Positions 43,343-50,556 of a stretch of 64,000 nucleotides of DNA are shown here, piece after piece (position 1 is the first letter of the stretch; each line of letters opens with the position of its first letter). The notes beneath the pieces were generated by a model. That model did not search any database, was not told the origin of the DNA, and was given only the letters and a program-made list of their open reading frames with translations. This DNA comes from Bacteroidales bacterium (GTDB lineage: Bacteria; Bacteroidota; Bacteroidia; Bacteroidales; F082): NCBI GenBank assembly GCA_017537965.1, contig JAFYJV010000034.1:1-64000 (forward strand), given 5' to 3'. Both the position numbers and the translations under genes were made by a program.

Positions 43343-43350
43343 CAAAAATA
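43343..43350 (-). promoter_or_regulatory. -7 element of ybaK
   Basis: Minus-strand TATTTTTG followed by CC, 21 bases before the ATG at 43321. Confidence 0.6.
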
Positions 43351-43370
43351 ATAAAAAGTGTCGAAAACCC

Positions 43371-43625
43371 ATGAAAAAGCGCTATACCTTTACTACAGGC
43401 GAAACCATCGAAGCCGATCTTGACGATCTGCATCGACTCATAGAGGAAAACCGTCGCTATCTGGAGAATTACGCCGAGGTGTTAGGTTCCCTTGAAGACG
43501 ATGACTATGTGGCTCGTGGCAACGGCTTTTGCGACCGTAAATACAGCGATGACTTCATCGAAGGTCAGATGGAGAAGTATGAGCAAAGGGTGAAGGAGAT
43601 TGAGGGGTGGATTGAGAAATATTAG
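43371..43625 (+). CDS. small hypothetical protein
   Basis: The 84-residue product (MKKRYTFTTGETIEADLDDLHRLIEENRRYLENY, positions 1-34) is highly charged with two likely helices at the ends (EGQMEKYEQRVKEIEGWIEKY). I recognise no family. The ATG at 43371 is preferred over an upstream in-frame codon at 43293, which lies within ybaK. Composition and a clean start make it likely coding. Confidence 0.55.
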   Translation: MKKRYTFTTGETIEADLDDLHRLIEENRRYLENYAEVLGSLEDDDYVARGNGFCDRKYSDDFIEGQMEKYEQRVKEIEGWIEKY

Positions 43626-43640
43626 AGTGATCAATCACTC
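43625..43640. repeat. palindrome GAGTGAT-CA-ATCACTC
   Basis: Perfect 7-bp arms with a 2-base centre between two convergent genes. No T-run of note follows, so terminator function is weak; a protein site is also possible. Confidence 0.5.
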
Positions 43641-43641
43641 T

Positions 43642-43875
43642 TCAATCTGATAATAACTCGCTGATCCTATCTTCCCTAATGATCTTCGGTACCGACTTTC
43701 CAGCCAGCACCAACACCTTCTTGCCATTGCGGTAGATATGAAGCTGCCTTGATCGAACCACAGCAGTCAGTTCTGGGTCATCCTGCATTGCCAACCAAAG
43801 TTGATGGTAAATGCCATCTTCCTCAAACAGCTTCTTTTGCAGGTGTGTACACATATTGGTGGTGTCAATCGTCAT
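43642..43875 (-). CDS. small hypothetical protein at the operon end
   Basis: The 77-residue product (MTIDTTNMCTHLQKKLFEEDG start; RSRQLHIYRNGKKVLVLAGKSVPKII core) is not recognised. The RNGKKVLVLAGK stretch reads like a beta-hairpin. It begins three bases after the flavin reductase stop and so is the last gene of the six-gene leftward operon. It could be a truncated remnant of a larger protein; I have no proof either way. Confidence 0.5.
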   Translation of the reverse strand: MTIDTTNMCTHLQKKLFEEDGIYHQLWLAMQDDPELTAVVRSRQLHIYRNGKKVLVLAGKSVPKIIREDRISELLSD

Positions 43876-43878
43876 CGC

Positions 43879-44484
43879 TTATCTCCTCCAAGCTCCAATA
43901 ATCTCGCCGACATAGACGGTGTGAATGCCGGCATCAAACCCATCGTACCATTTTTTAGGCGTGTCGTTGCGGAAATCCTGTTCCGTTTGGTGCCATACCG
44001 ACATGGTTTCGCATTCAATGACCAGGTTGGCCTCCTCGTAATAGGGTGTGCCATGTTCGGTGTATGCTACATGAAGGCCGAGTGCGGCAGCTTTGTCGCC
44101 GTCACGTCCACTGTTCCTGCCCATATACATCCAGATTTCTGGGTCGTCGAACTGCATGATGGTGAATCGCGGATACTTTTCCATAAACTCCCACGTGTAG
44201 CGACCTGGAGCCACATATACTGTCACCGCCGGACGGTCGTGACCCAAATAGTTTCCGATGCCGCCCCAGCCGATGGTCATGGCGTTGCTGCGTATGGTAT
44301 CGCCGCTGCACAGGATAAGGTTCTCGGTAAACCAAGTGAATCCGTTCTTTTCAAATTCCTTTTGAATGTCAAAAGCGGTCAATGCTTTGTTCTCGTTATT
44401 CATGGTCGGTTGTTCTTGTTTTTGTTGGCTGCAGCCCGTGGAAAGCAGTAGGGCGATGGCTGCGAAGATGAGTTGTCGTTTCAT
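43879..44484 (-). CDS. flavin reductase-like lipoprotein
   Basis: The 201-residue product has a lipoprotein-type signal (MKRQLIFAAIALLLSTGC) and a FMN-binding split-barrel pattern: NAMTIGWGGIGNYLGHDRPAVTVYVAP, FTIMQFDDPEIW and the late YYEEANLVIECETM. This family reduces flavins or binds FMN and F420. A lipoprotein anchor is unusual, since most members are cytoplasmic. The frame extends upstream to 44655, but that part lies inside the ferredoxin-type gene. It lies 14 bases downstream of that gene, so the flavin and Fe-S proteins may share an electron path. Confidence 0.75.
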   Translation of the reverse strand: MKRQLIFAAIALLLSTGCSQQKQEQPTMNNENKALTAFDIQKEFEKNGFTWFTENLILCSGDTIRSNAMTIGWGGIGNYLGHDRPAVTVYVAPGRYTWEFMEKYPRFTIMQFDDPEIWMYMGRNSGRDGDKAAALGLHVAYTEHGTPYYEEANLVIECETMSVWHQTEQDFRNDTPKKWYDGFDAGIHTVYVGEIIGAWRR

Positions 44485-44498
44485 GTCGTTTTTATCGG

Positions 44499-45317
44499 TT
44501 ATTTCAGCGCTTTCACGGGGCATTCCCGTTTGCATTTTTGGCAAAGGATGCATTCCGTGGCGTTCTTGCGTTTGCGGGAATTGTTGTTGACTTCGACTTC
44601 CATCGGGCAGACCTTCAGGCATTTGTCGCAGTGGATGCACTTGCTCTCGTCGCACCGGATGCGGAGCAGGGAGAAGTAGCTCATCGGCTTGAGGAAGACC
44701 GTGATGGGGCAGATATACTTGCAGAAGGCGCGATTATCCTTGAACATGATGGCGAGGAGGATGCCCACTACGTAATAGACAAGGTTGCCGATAAGGAAGA
44801 GTAGGAACATGGTATGCTTGGTGGCTTTGCCATAATGGAACAGCAGGAGGACTAGGATGAGCGCCAGCGCAAACACGATGTAACGGATGAAGCCGATTTT
44901 CTTTCTCGGACCTTGGGGTTGCTTGAAGGGAAACAAATCGAGAATCATGGCCGTCCAACAGGCATAGCCGCACCAGCCGCGACCGAAGAGCAAGGGTCCG
45001 AAGATCTTGGCGATGGCATAATGCAGCACACCCGCCCCTAATACTCCCGATAGCAAATAGTACCAGAAGCCTTCAATCTGCATGTTCTCCTTGCAAATCA
45101 GTCCGAGGAATACCAACATGTAAGCACCCACGCCGAACTGGATAAACTCTCTGGCATACTTCCATCCCGCCCTTGACAAGGCCAGTCCAACACCGATGCA
45201 GAGACCGATGTAGGTGAAGTTGAGCAAATAGAACAGGCTTCCCGTTGCCAGCCAAAGTGATATGGCGATGGTTTCAAATACGGCAAACAGGATAATGGCG
45301 GTCTTGTATTTTTTCAT
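44499..45317 (-). CDS. membrane 4Fe-4S protein, NapH/CcoG-like
   Basis: The 272-residue product has six or so membrane helices followed by iron-sulfur motifs: GRGWCGYACWTAM and FCKYICPITVFLKP as in NapH-type quinol-interacting proteins, and two ferredoxin clusters CIHCDKCLKVCP and CILCQKCKRECP at the C terminus. It should pass electrons across or at the inner membrane. It sits between the GNAT and flavin reductase genes in a compact operon. Exact donor and acceptor are unknown. Confidence 0.82.
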   Translation of the reverse strand: MKKYKTAIILFAVFETIAISLWLATGSLFYLLNFTYIGLCIGVGLALSRAGWKYAREFIQFGVGAYMLVFLGLICKENMQIEGFWYYLLSGVLGAGVLHYAIAKIFGPLLFGRGWCGYACWTAMILDLFPFKQPQGPRKKIGFIRYIVFALALILVLLLFHYGKATKHTMFLLFLIGNLVYYVVGILLAIMFKDNRAFCKYICPITVFLKPMSYFSLLRIRCDESKCIHCDKCLKVCPMEVEVNNNSRKRKNATECILCQKCKRECPVKALK

Positions 45318-45326
45318 TGAATGGAT

Positions 45327-45620
45327 TTATGGCTTCTGCTTGAAATAGTTTACATCGTCGTATTCCGACTTTTGAAACTCCCTGACCGCGTATGAACAGA
45401 CGGCATGGATGAGGATTCCGTTTTCACGGGCGTACTTGACAGTGGTGTCTAGCAACGTCTTGGCTACACCATGTCCACGGTACTCTGGGCTCACAACGGT
45501 ATGCATCAAGCCGAGAACGTTGGGTTTAAGCCAGTCGTAGGAAATATAGCCGATTCGTTGGCCGTTCTCCTGGGCGACGAATAAACCGTTCTTGGCGCTG
45601 TTTTTATGAACAACCTCCAT
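45327..45620 (-). CDS. GNAT-type N-acetyltransferase (YjdJ-like)
   Basis: The 97-residue product (start MEVVHKNSAKNGLFVAQENGQRIG, positions 1-24) has the short GNAT core: HTVVSPEYRGHGVAKTLLDTTVKYAREN, where RGHGVA is the acetyl-CoA loop. It resembles E. coli YjdJ, whose gene is next to yjdI, a Fer4_19 protein, exactly as here. The start at 45620 follows the Fer4_19 stop by 11 bases; a longer frame to 45725 would overlap that gene. Confidence 0.78.
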   Translation of the reverse strand: MEVVHKNSAKNGLFVAQENGQRIGYISYDWLKPNVLGLMHTVVSPEYRGHGVAKTLLDTTVKYARENGILIHAVCSYAVREFQKSEYDDVNYFKQKP

Positions 45621-45631
45621 CTCCCCAAGCG

Positions 45632-45841
45632 TTATTGGTTCAGCTTGTAGGTCAGCGCTCCCGAGGGGCATGCGTCGATCTGAGCGATCAATTCCTCGGT
45701 GGTGGCGTTTTGGGGTTGGCACCACGGCCTTGCTTGGAGATTATAGACTTTAGGTAGCGTGCGTACGCAGATGCCCGCGTGGGTGCATTTCTCGGGTTGC
45801 CAAATGATGGTCAGATCGTCGGTTTTGTATTCTTTTATCAT
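45632..45841 (-). CDS. divergent 4Fe-4S mono-cluster protein (Fer4_19, YjdI-like)
   Basis: The 69-residue product matches Fer4_19: IIWQPEKCTHAGICVRTLPKVYNLQARPW then EELIAQIDACPSGALTYKLN (by position, 14-42 and 49-68). The Cys in KCTHAGIC and ACPSG bind the cluster. The YjdI-YjdJ pair is conserved across phyla but uncharacterised. It lies 23 bases downstream of the winged-helix gene. Confidence 0.8.
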   Translation of the reverse strand: MIKEYKTDDLTIIWQPEKCTHAGICVRTLPKVYNLQARPWCQPQNATTEELIAQIDACPSGALTYKLNQ

Positions 45842-45864
45842 GGCTTAATAGAGTTGTTTTGGTA

Positions 45865-46044
45865 TTATTTTGCAAGCTCCCATTTGCAACGGACGGGCGA
45901 TACGATGGCACCTTCTTTCTTCAGGGCGTCAAAGGCCTTGTCAACCACTTTGCGCTCGAGGCCGGTCACTTCGGCGATTTTTCCAGCGTTAACGGGTTCG
46001 CCAATTTCGCGCATGGCTTTCAGTACTTGTTCTTTTGCTTCCAT
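45865..46044 (-). CDS. 59-residue winged-helix regulator
   Basis: A short frame not flagged by length criteria: MEAKEQVLKAMREIGEPVNA, then GKIAEVTGLERKVVDKAFDA, LKKEGAIVSPVRCKWELAK. This is a minimal winged helix with recognition helix ERKVVDKAFDALKKEG and a VSPVRCKWEL wing; close relatives are common in Bacteroidales. The single Cys in the wing could sense redox state, given the Fe-S and flavin proteins downstream. It is the first gene of the six-gene leftward operon, with promoter TAAGTTTG at 46095-46102. Confidence 0.75.
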   Translation of the reverse strand: MEAKEQVLKAMREIGEPVNAGKIAEVTGLERKVVDKAFDALKKEGAIVSPVRCKWELAK

Positions 46045-46094
46045 AGTTTTAAATGTTAAAGGTTGAAAATGCGATTACCAATCAAATTATGGTG

Positions 46095-46102
46095 CAAACT
46101 TA
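46095..46102 (-). promoter_or_regulatory. -7 element of the six-gene redox operon
   Basis: Minus-strand TAAGTTTG followed by CA, about 50 bases ahead of the ATG at 46044. Confidence 0.6.
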
Positions 46103-46110
46103 ATGAAAAG

Positions 46111-46216
46111 CTGGGAATGCTTCATCGAAATTTTTTTTGAAATGTTTTTCATTTTGGATGAAACAATTCTAGAAGAGATGACACTTAGGGGTGTAAAAAC
46201 ATCTCAAATCATGAAA
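46111..46216 (+). promoter_or_regulatory. duplicated leader, copy A (AAA ATPase gene)
   Basis: Nearly the same sequence occurs at 50437-50543. Shared blocks in order: CTGGGAATGYTTCATYGAAA; TTTTCATTTTGRATGAAAC, which has a TTTCAT/ATGAAA dyad; ATGAYACTTAGGG; and ACATCTCAAATCA. Spacing between the last three blocks differs by at most one base. It sits directly upstream of the AAA ATPase and has no TAnnTTTG element. Confidence 0.7.
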
Positions 46217-47419
46217 AAAAAGACTACTATTGAAAACAACGACATGGAATTCACCCGACAGAAATGGGTGAACGAAGGAGGAATCTACTTTCCCATCAGT
46301 GGCGACACAATGCTCCTGAAGACTCCGGGGAAGGGCGTGTTTAACGTGGTTCAGTCGCCAAATCCCATGGATACGAGGATTGGGCTGCAGAGGATCGGTG
46401 ATGCTTTCGAATTCAACTTCAAGATCTACGAATTGGGTTGCGAGGAAATGTTGCAAATCATAAAAAGGACATGGGAATCGGATGTGTTTGTTGAGGGTGG
46501 GAAAAACCTGGGTGTCATCTTTAATGGAATAAAGGGTACGGGGAAGACATTGTCGGCAAAACTGCTGTGCAATGCGCTCGATCTACCCGTTTTGGTTGTT
46601 CAGTGTCCCTACGATGGACTGGTCAACTTCCTCCAGTCGCTTTGTTTCGAATGTGTTGTTTTCATCGATGAAGCGGAAAAGACCTTCAAGATGGGTGAAG
46701 ATGACGACGTGTTACTTCGGTTGATTGATGGAGTATGCAATCAAACCCGAAAGTTGTATATTTTGACCACCAATCAATTGACATTGAACGACAATCTGTT
46801 GGGTCGTCCCGGACGTATTCGTTTCCGTTTTGAGTTTGGTAACCTTCAGCCTAAAGCTGTCAAAGATTACCTTGATGACAACCTCCTCCCGGAATATGAG
46901 GATCAACGTGAGAGCATATTGGAACAGGTTGATTTATTGGAAATCTCGACCATAGACATTCTAAAAGCGCTGGTGGACGAGGTGAATATCCACGGTCATT
47001 TACCTGAGACCCAGTGTCTGAACATCCCTATAGCTAAATTTGCCTTTGAAATATTGGAGTTCCATGACCTTCAGAGTTATGCCGATAAGGAGGAAGTGAT
47101 GCGGTTTATAAAAGAAAAACTTAGCGAGAGCGGTTTTTCATCTGTGTTAGAGTGGGTAAATGGATGGAAGTCGAACGATGGAGAGCATGATGCGGAGGAT
47201 GTGCTTGATGATGAGTTTGGCTATGTAACCAGACGTGTGATAAAATCGTCATATTCATCCCTGTTTAAAGATGATAGCACCTCTGACGGGACAATTATCC
47301 AAGAAGTGGATGCTGATGGTTTCTTCGTGATGCGTATGAGGTACTGGGATGCGGATCATCTGTGTTTGTTGTTAAGAAAGAAGAATAATCCATCACTTTA
47401 TCGTGGGGTGTTAGTGTAA
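46211..47419 (+). CDS. orphan AAA-family ATPase
   Basis: The 402-residue product has a beta-rich N-terminal region (about 15-95), then an AAA core: Walker A FNGIKGTGKTLSAKLL, Walker B VVFIDEAEKTFK, sensor 1 ILTTNQ and Arg-finger region LLGRPGRIRFRFEF. The C-terminal 130 residues (ending MRYWDADHLCLLLRKKN) are unrecognised. Such single-domain AAA proteins occur in mobile and phage-like contexts as remodelers. The ATG at 46211 is at the end of the duplicated leader; ATG 46244 is an alternative, because copy B of the leader lacks the first ATG. Function unknown. Confidence 0.75.
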   Translation: MKKKTTIENNDMEFTRQKWVNEGGIYFPISGDTMLLKTPGKGVFNVVQSPNPMDTRIGLQRIGDAFEFNFKIYELGCEEMLQIIKRTWESDVFVEGGKNLGVIFNGIKGTGKTLSAKLLCNALDLPVLVVQCPYDGLVNFLQSLCFECVVFIDEAEKTFKMGEDDDVLLRLIDGVCNQTRKLYILTTNQLTLNDNLLGRPGRIRFRFEFGNLQPKAVKDYLDDNLLPEYEDQRESILEQVDLLEISTIDILKALVDEVNIHGHLPETQCLNIPIAKFAFEILEFHDLQSYADKEEVMRFIKEKLSESGFSSVLEWVNGWKSNDGEHDAEDVLDDEFGYVTRRVIKSSYSSLFKDDSTSDGTIIQEVDADGFFVMRMRYWDADHLCLLLRKKNNPSLYRGVLV

Positions 47420-47434
47420 AAAAGTAAATAATAG

Positions 47435-47477
47435 TTGCAAATTAAACTTTTATTTGTATTTTTGCAAAATAAAAGTT
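47435..47477 (+). promoter_or_regulatory. hipBA promoter with 11-bp inverted-repeat operator
   Basis: TTG (47435-47437), 19 bases, then TATTTTTG (47457-47464). Perfect arms AACTTTTATTT (47445-47455) and AAATAAAAGTT (47467-47477) flank the -7 element with an 11-base spacer, the expected layout for an autoregulating HipB operator. Confidence 0.75.
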
Positions 47478-47492
47478 CAAAATAAAACTATT

Positions 47493-47840
47493 ATGGAAGA
47501 TATCTATAAGCTCGCTGACGAGGTGATTCTGAACAAGATTGGGACGAGGCTTAAGGCGGTGAGACTGAAACAAAACATCACTCAACAGAGATTGGCGGAG
47601 GAATCGGGTGTGTCGCTTTCGACGATAAAGAAGATTGAAAACGGTGAAATCCACTCGTTTGATTCCTTTATTAGAGTGCTGCGAACTCTGGGAAAGCTGG
47701 ATGTGTTGCAACAATTGGTGGAGGAGGAACAACTGAGTCCAAGTGAGTATTATGAAATGGTCCATAAAGCAAACAAAGCCCAGCGCAAGCGTGCGGTGGG
47801 TGGTAAGCATAAAGGTGAAAAGGAGGAGGTGTCATGGTAG
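47493..47840 (+). CDS. hipB: HipB-type antitoxin, XRE family
   Basis: The 115-residue product has a helix-turn-helix (about 20-70): IGTRLKAVRLKQNITQQRLAEESGVSLSTIKKIENG (by position). A basic C-terminal tail follows (KANKAQRKRAVGGKHKGEKEE). It should bind the operator at 47445-47477 and neutralise HipA. The reading frame could begin at 47454, but that lies within the operator. The gene overlaps hipA by seven bases. Confidence 0.85.
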   Translation: MEDIYKLADEVILNKIGTRLKAVRLKQNITQQRLAEESGVSLSTIKKIENGEIHSFDSFIRVLRTLGKLDVLQQLVEEEQLSPSEYYEMVHKANKAQRKRAVGGKHKGEKEEVSW

Positions 47841-49114
47841 ATGTTGCCAAAGTGTGGATGTTCGGATTGCCAGTTGGTATATTCCGTTGGGATGAGCGCT
47901 ATCAAGCCGTGCAGTTTGAATATGATCGGAGCTTTGTTGGACGAGGGTTGGAACCGTCCCCACTGATGATGCCGGTGCGAGAAGGTAGGGTGTATTCTTT
48001 TGCCGGGCTAAACCGCGAGACCTATATGGGTTTGCCTGGTATGCTAGCGGATTCATTGCCGGATACCTACGGACGTGCCTTGTTTGACCGCTGGCTGGCG
48101 CTGACGGGACGCACCACCAGCAACCCCGTGGAAACACTTTGTTTCCTTGGCAAGCGGTGCATGGGGGCGTTAGAATTCGAACCAGCGATAGACTCAGGAT
48201 ACAATTCCAATCAGCGTTTTGAGATTGACTCGTTGGTGGATGTGGCACGGGAGGCGCTTTCGCAAAAAGAGGCGTTTGGTGTGAACTTGAATGATGACCG
48301 AAAGAAAGCAATTGCAGAGATATTGCGTTTGGGGACATCGGCTGGCGGTCAGCGAGCAAAAGCGATTATTGCCTATAACAAGTCAACGGGCGAGGTCCGA
48401 AGTGGTCAAGTGGAGGCACCTGCGGGGTTTGATTATTATCTGATTAAGTTAGATGGAGTTTCCGAGCAAGCAGGCCTAAAAGAAACGCAAAACTATGGTC
48501 GATTAGAGTATTCTTTCTATAAATTGGCTACGGCTTGTGGCATTCAGATGACGGAGTGTTCATTGCTTGAAGAGAACGGACGTGCTCATTTTCTGACGAG
48601 ACGATTTGATCGCGATGGAGGGCGCAAGGTGCACATGCAGACGCTTTGCGGCATCGCGCATTATGACTACCAATTGCATCGTGCCTATTCTTATGAGCAG
48701 GCGTTTGGTGTGATGCGAGCGCTTCGATTGCCTTATTCTGAGGCGCAGGAGATGTTTCGCAGGCTGGTGTTCAATGTGGTGATGCGTAACCAGGATGACC
48801 ACACTAAGAACATTTCATTCCTGATGGGGGAGGATGGACGTTGGCGGCTTTCGCCTGCTTACGATATTGGTTACGCCTACAATCCTAAAGGTGGCTGGAC
48901 GGCAACGCATCAGATGTCGGTGAACGGTAAGTTTGATGAGATAACCAGTGCTGACCTGCTGGCGTTGGCATCGGCTAATAGCATCAAGGACGCGAAGAAG
49001 GTGATTGACGAAATATGTGAGACAGCCTCTCGTTGGCCGGAGATGGCCCGGGAGGTGGGTGTGCCAGTGAAGATGATTGAGCCGATTGTTGAGAACATAC
49101 AGTTGACTTTATGA
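47834..49114 (+). CDS. hipA: HipA-family serine/threonine kinase toxin
   Basis: The 426-residue product is a full-length HipA: N-subdomain FAGLNRETYMGLPGMLADSLPDTYGRALFDRWLA (by position, about 56-89), the Gly-rich/Ser region LGTSAGGQRAKAII, the catalytic loop VVMRNQDDHTKNISFL and the metal-binding LSPAYDIGYAY. Known members phosphorylate glutamyl- or other tRNA synthetases and block translation. All catalytic Asp and Asn are present. It is preceded by hipB and its stop overlaps the start of an EamA gene by four bases. Confidence 0.9.
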   Translation: MVDVAKVWMFGLPVGIFRWDERYQAVQFEYDRSFVGRGLEPSPLMMPVREGRVYSFAGLNRETYMGLPGMLADSLPDTYGRALFDRWLALTGRTTSNPVETLCFLGKRCMGALEFEPAIDSGYNSNQRFEIDSLVDVAREALSQKEAFGVNLNDDRKKAIAEILRLGTSAGGQRAKAIIAYNKSTGEVRSGQVEAPAGFDYYLIKLDGVSEQAGLKETQNYGRLEYSFYKLATACGIQMTECSLLEENGRAHFLTRRFDRDGGRKVHMQTLCGIAHYDYQLHRAYSYEQAFGVMRALRLPYSEAQEMFRRLVFNVVMRNQDDHTKNISFLMGEDGRWRLSPAYDIGYAYNPKGGWTATHQMSVNGKFDEITSADLLALASANSIKDAKKVIDEICETASRWPEMAREVGVPVKMIEPIVENIQLTL

Positions 49115-49998
49115 AGCGAGAAGAAAAGAAAGTCCACACCTTGATTTTGCTGCATCTGGCCGTCTTTCTGGCTGGGTGGACCGGCATCTTCGGGCGTTTG
49201 ATCTCGCTGAGCGGGTTGCCCCTGGTGTGGTACCGCATGTCCATCAGCATCGTTACGTTGGCACTGGCGCTGATTGTCATGCGCAGATTTCACATTCCCA
49301 AGTGGAAGCAGCTGGTCCGAATCTTTGCCTGTGGCTGTATTTTGGCCACGCATTGGGTGGCGTTTTATGCTAGCATCCAGGCGTCGAATGTCTCTGTCGG
49401 GGTCGCTTGCATTGCCACCACCAGTTTCTTCACCGCCCTCTTGAATGTGTTTTTCAACCGCAAGGAGGCATCGTGGAAGGAGTTTGTCATCAGCTTCATT
49501 TCCATTGTCGGCGTCATGCTCATCTTCAGCCTGGATGTGCGTTACAGGCTCGGCATCGCCTTTGGCCTGCTTTGCTCCTTGGCATACGCCGTCTTTGCAT
49601 TGACCCATATCAAGACAGCAGAAAAAGTGGGGGAGGATAGCGCCACCATGCTGCTCTATGAGTTGGTGGGAGGGTTCTTCTTCCTCACCCTCTGTATCCC
49701 TTTGTTCTTGAAATCCATGCCAGATGTCGCCATTCTGCCCACCAAGACGGATGCCATCTGGCTATTGCTTTTGGGTTCTGTTTTCACAGTTTTGCCGTTC
49801 CTTCTGCAATTGCATGCATTCCGTCGCGTCTCGGCCTTCACGGTAAACCTCGTTTACAACCTGGAACCCGTTTACAGCATCGCTTTTGCCGCCATCCTCT
49901 TCAACGAATTGCAAGAGCTCAACTGGTCCTTCTGGCTGGGCATCGTGCTCATCGTCACTTCCGTGGTTATTCAGACGCTGAGGGTGAAGGATAGGTAA
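49111..49998 (+). CDS. EamA/DMT-family transporter coupled to hipA
   Basis: The 295-residue product has ten membrane segments in two EamA repeats (VSVGVACIATTSFFTALLNVFF in the first, FTVNLVYNLEPVYSIAFAAILFNE in the second). It starts on the hipA stop codon (ATGA), so it depends on the hipBA promoter unless an internal promoter exists, which I do not see. Substrate unknown. A transporter coupled to a toxin is unusual. Confidence 0.82.
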   Translation: MKREEKKVHTLILLHLAVFLAGWTGIFGRLISLSGLPLVWYRMSISIVTLALALIVMRRFHIPKWKQLVRIFACGCILATHWVAFYASIQASNVSVGVACIATTSFFTALLNVFFNRKEASWKEFVISFISIVGVMLIFSLDVRYRLGIAFGLLCSLAYAVFALTHIKTAEKVGEDSATMLLYELVGGFFFLTLCIPLFLKSMPDVAILPTKTDAIWLLLLGSVFTVLPFLLQLHAFRRVSAFTVNLVYNLEPVYSIAFAAILFNELQELNWSFWLGIVLIVTSVVIQTLRVKDR

Positions 49999-50036
49999 AT
50001 GAGTGGGTCTTATGACTCAAAAACAATATAGCGACA

Positions 50037-50378
50037 TTATAATCTCCCTTCTGATAATGCTATTAGATAGTCATAAAAGGCGTCAACGTCGCTAATGTTG
50101 TGCTCTTCGTCACCGATCCAATATTTAGCCATGTCTTTCGGGACAGCATCAAGCCACCAAGAGAGTTCGTTGCCAACGTATTCATCGTCCTTAAGCCCGA
50201 ACATTATATTGAAAGCTTGGTAAACAGCCTTCCAAAGAGGTGAAATGTAGAATGGCGTGTGTTGCCCTTGGTCATCATCCCAAATGAGTTCAAAAGCTTT
50301 ATCGAGATTTTCTTCTTTTTCTTGCGCCCTCTGTATAGCAGCAATGAATTCTTTGAATTGTTCACGTGTTGGTGTCAT
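50037..50378 (-). CDS. hypothetical protein, 113 residues
   Basis: Unrecognised acidic protein: MTPTREQFKEFIAAIQRAQEKEENLD, then AFNIMFGLKDDEYVGNELSWWLDAVPKDM (positions about 75-100). It is likely alpha-helical. It lies between the EamA gene and the divergent DUF6557-like gene; the shared upstream region holds copy B of the duplicated leader. Related small proteins in Bacteroidales often sit next to polymorphic toxins, but I cannot support that here. Confidence 0.55.
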   Translation of the reverse strand: MTPTREQFKEFIAAIQRAQEKEENLDKAFELIWDDDQGQHTPFYISPLWKAVYQAFNIMFGLKDDEYVGNELSWWLDAVPKDMAKYWIGDEEHNISDVDAFYDYLIALSEGRL

Positions 50379-50436
50379 AGTTTGTTTTTTTATAATTAAA
50401 AATGAGGTTTTGTTTTACCCATTAAGTATCAAAAAA

Positions 50437-50543
50437 CTGGGAATGTTTCATTGAAAACGGAATTATTTGAAAAATTTTCATTTTGAATGAAACATTTTCG
50501 AAATAATGATACTTAGGGATGAAAAACATCTCAAATCAAGAAA
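50437..50543 (+). promoter_or_regulatory. duplicated leader, copy B (DUF6557-like gene)
   Basis: Second copy of the leader described at 46111-46216, with the same order and spacing of the CTGGGAATG, TTTTCATTTTG, ACTTAGGG and ACATCTCAAATCA blocks. In this copy the ATG that starts the AAA gene reads AAG, and translation starts 14 bases further on at 50557. Confidence 0.7.
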
Positions 50544-50556
50544 AATAGGAATAATA

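Noticed and set aside
46103..46210. N-terminal extension of the AAA ATPase
   Set aside because: It lies in the duplicated leader, which is conserved upstream of an unrelated gene and is therefore not coding.
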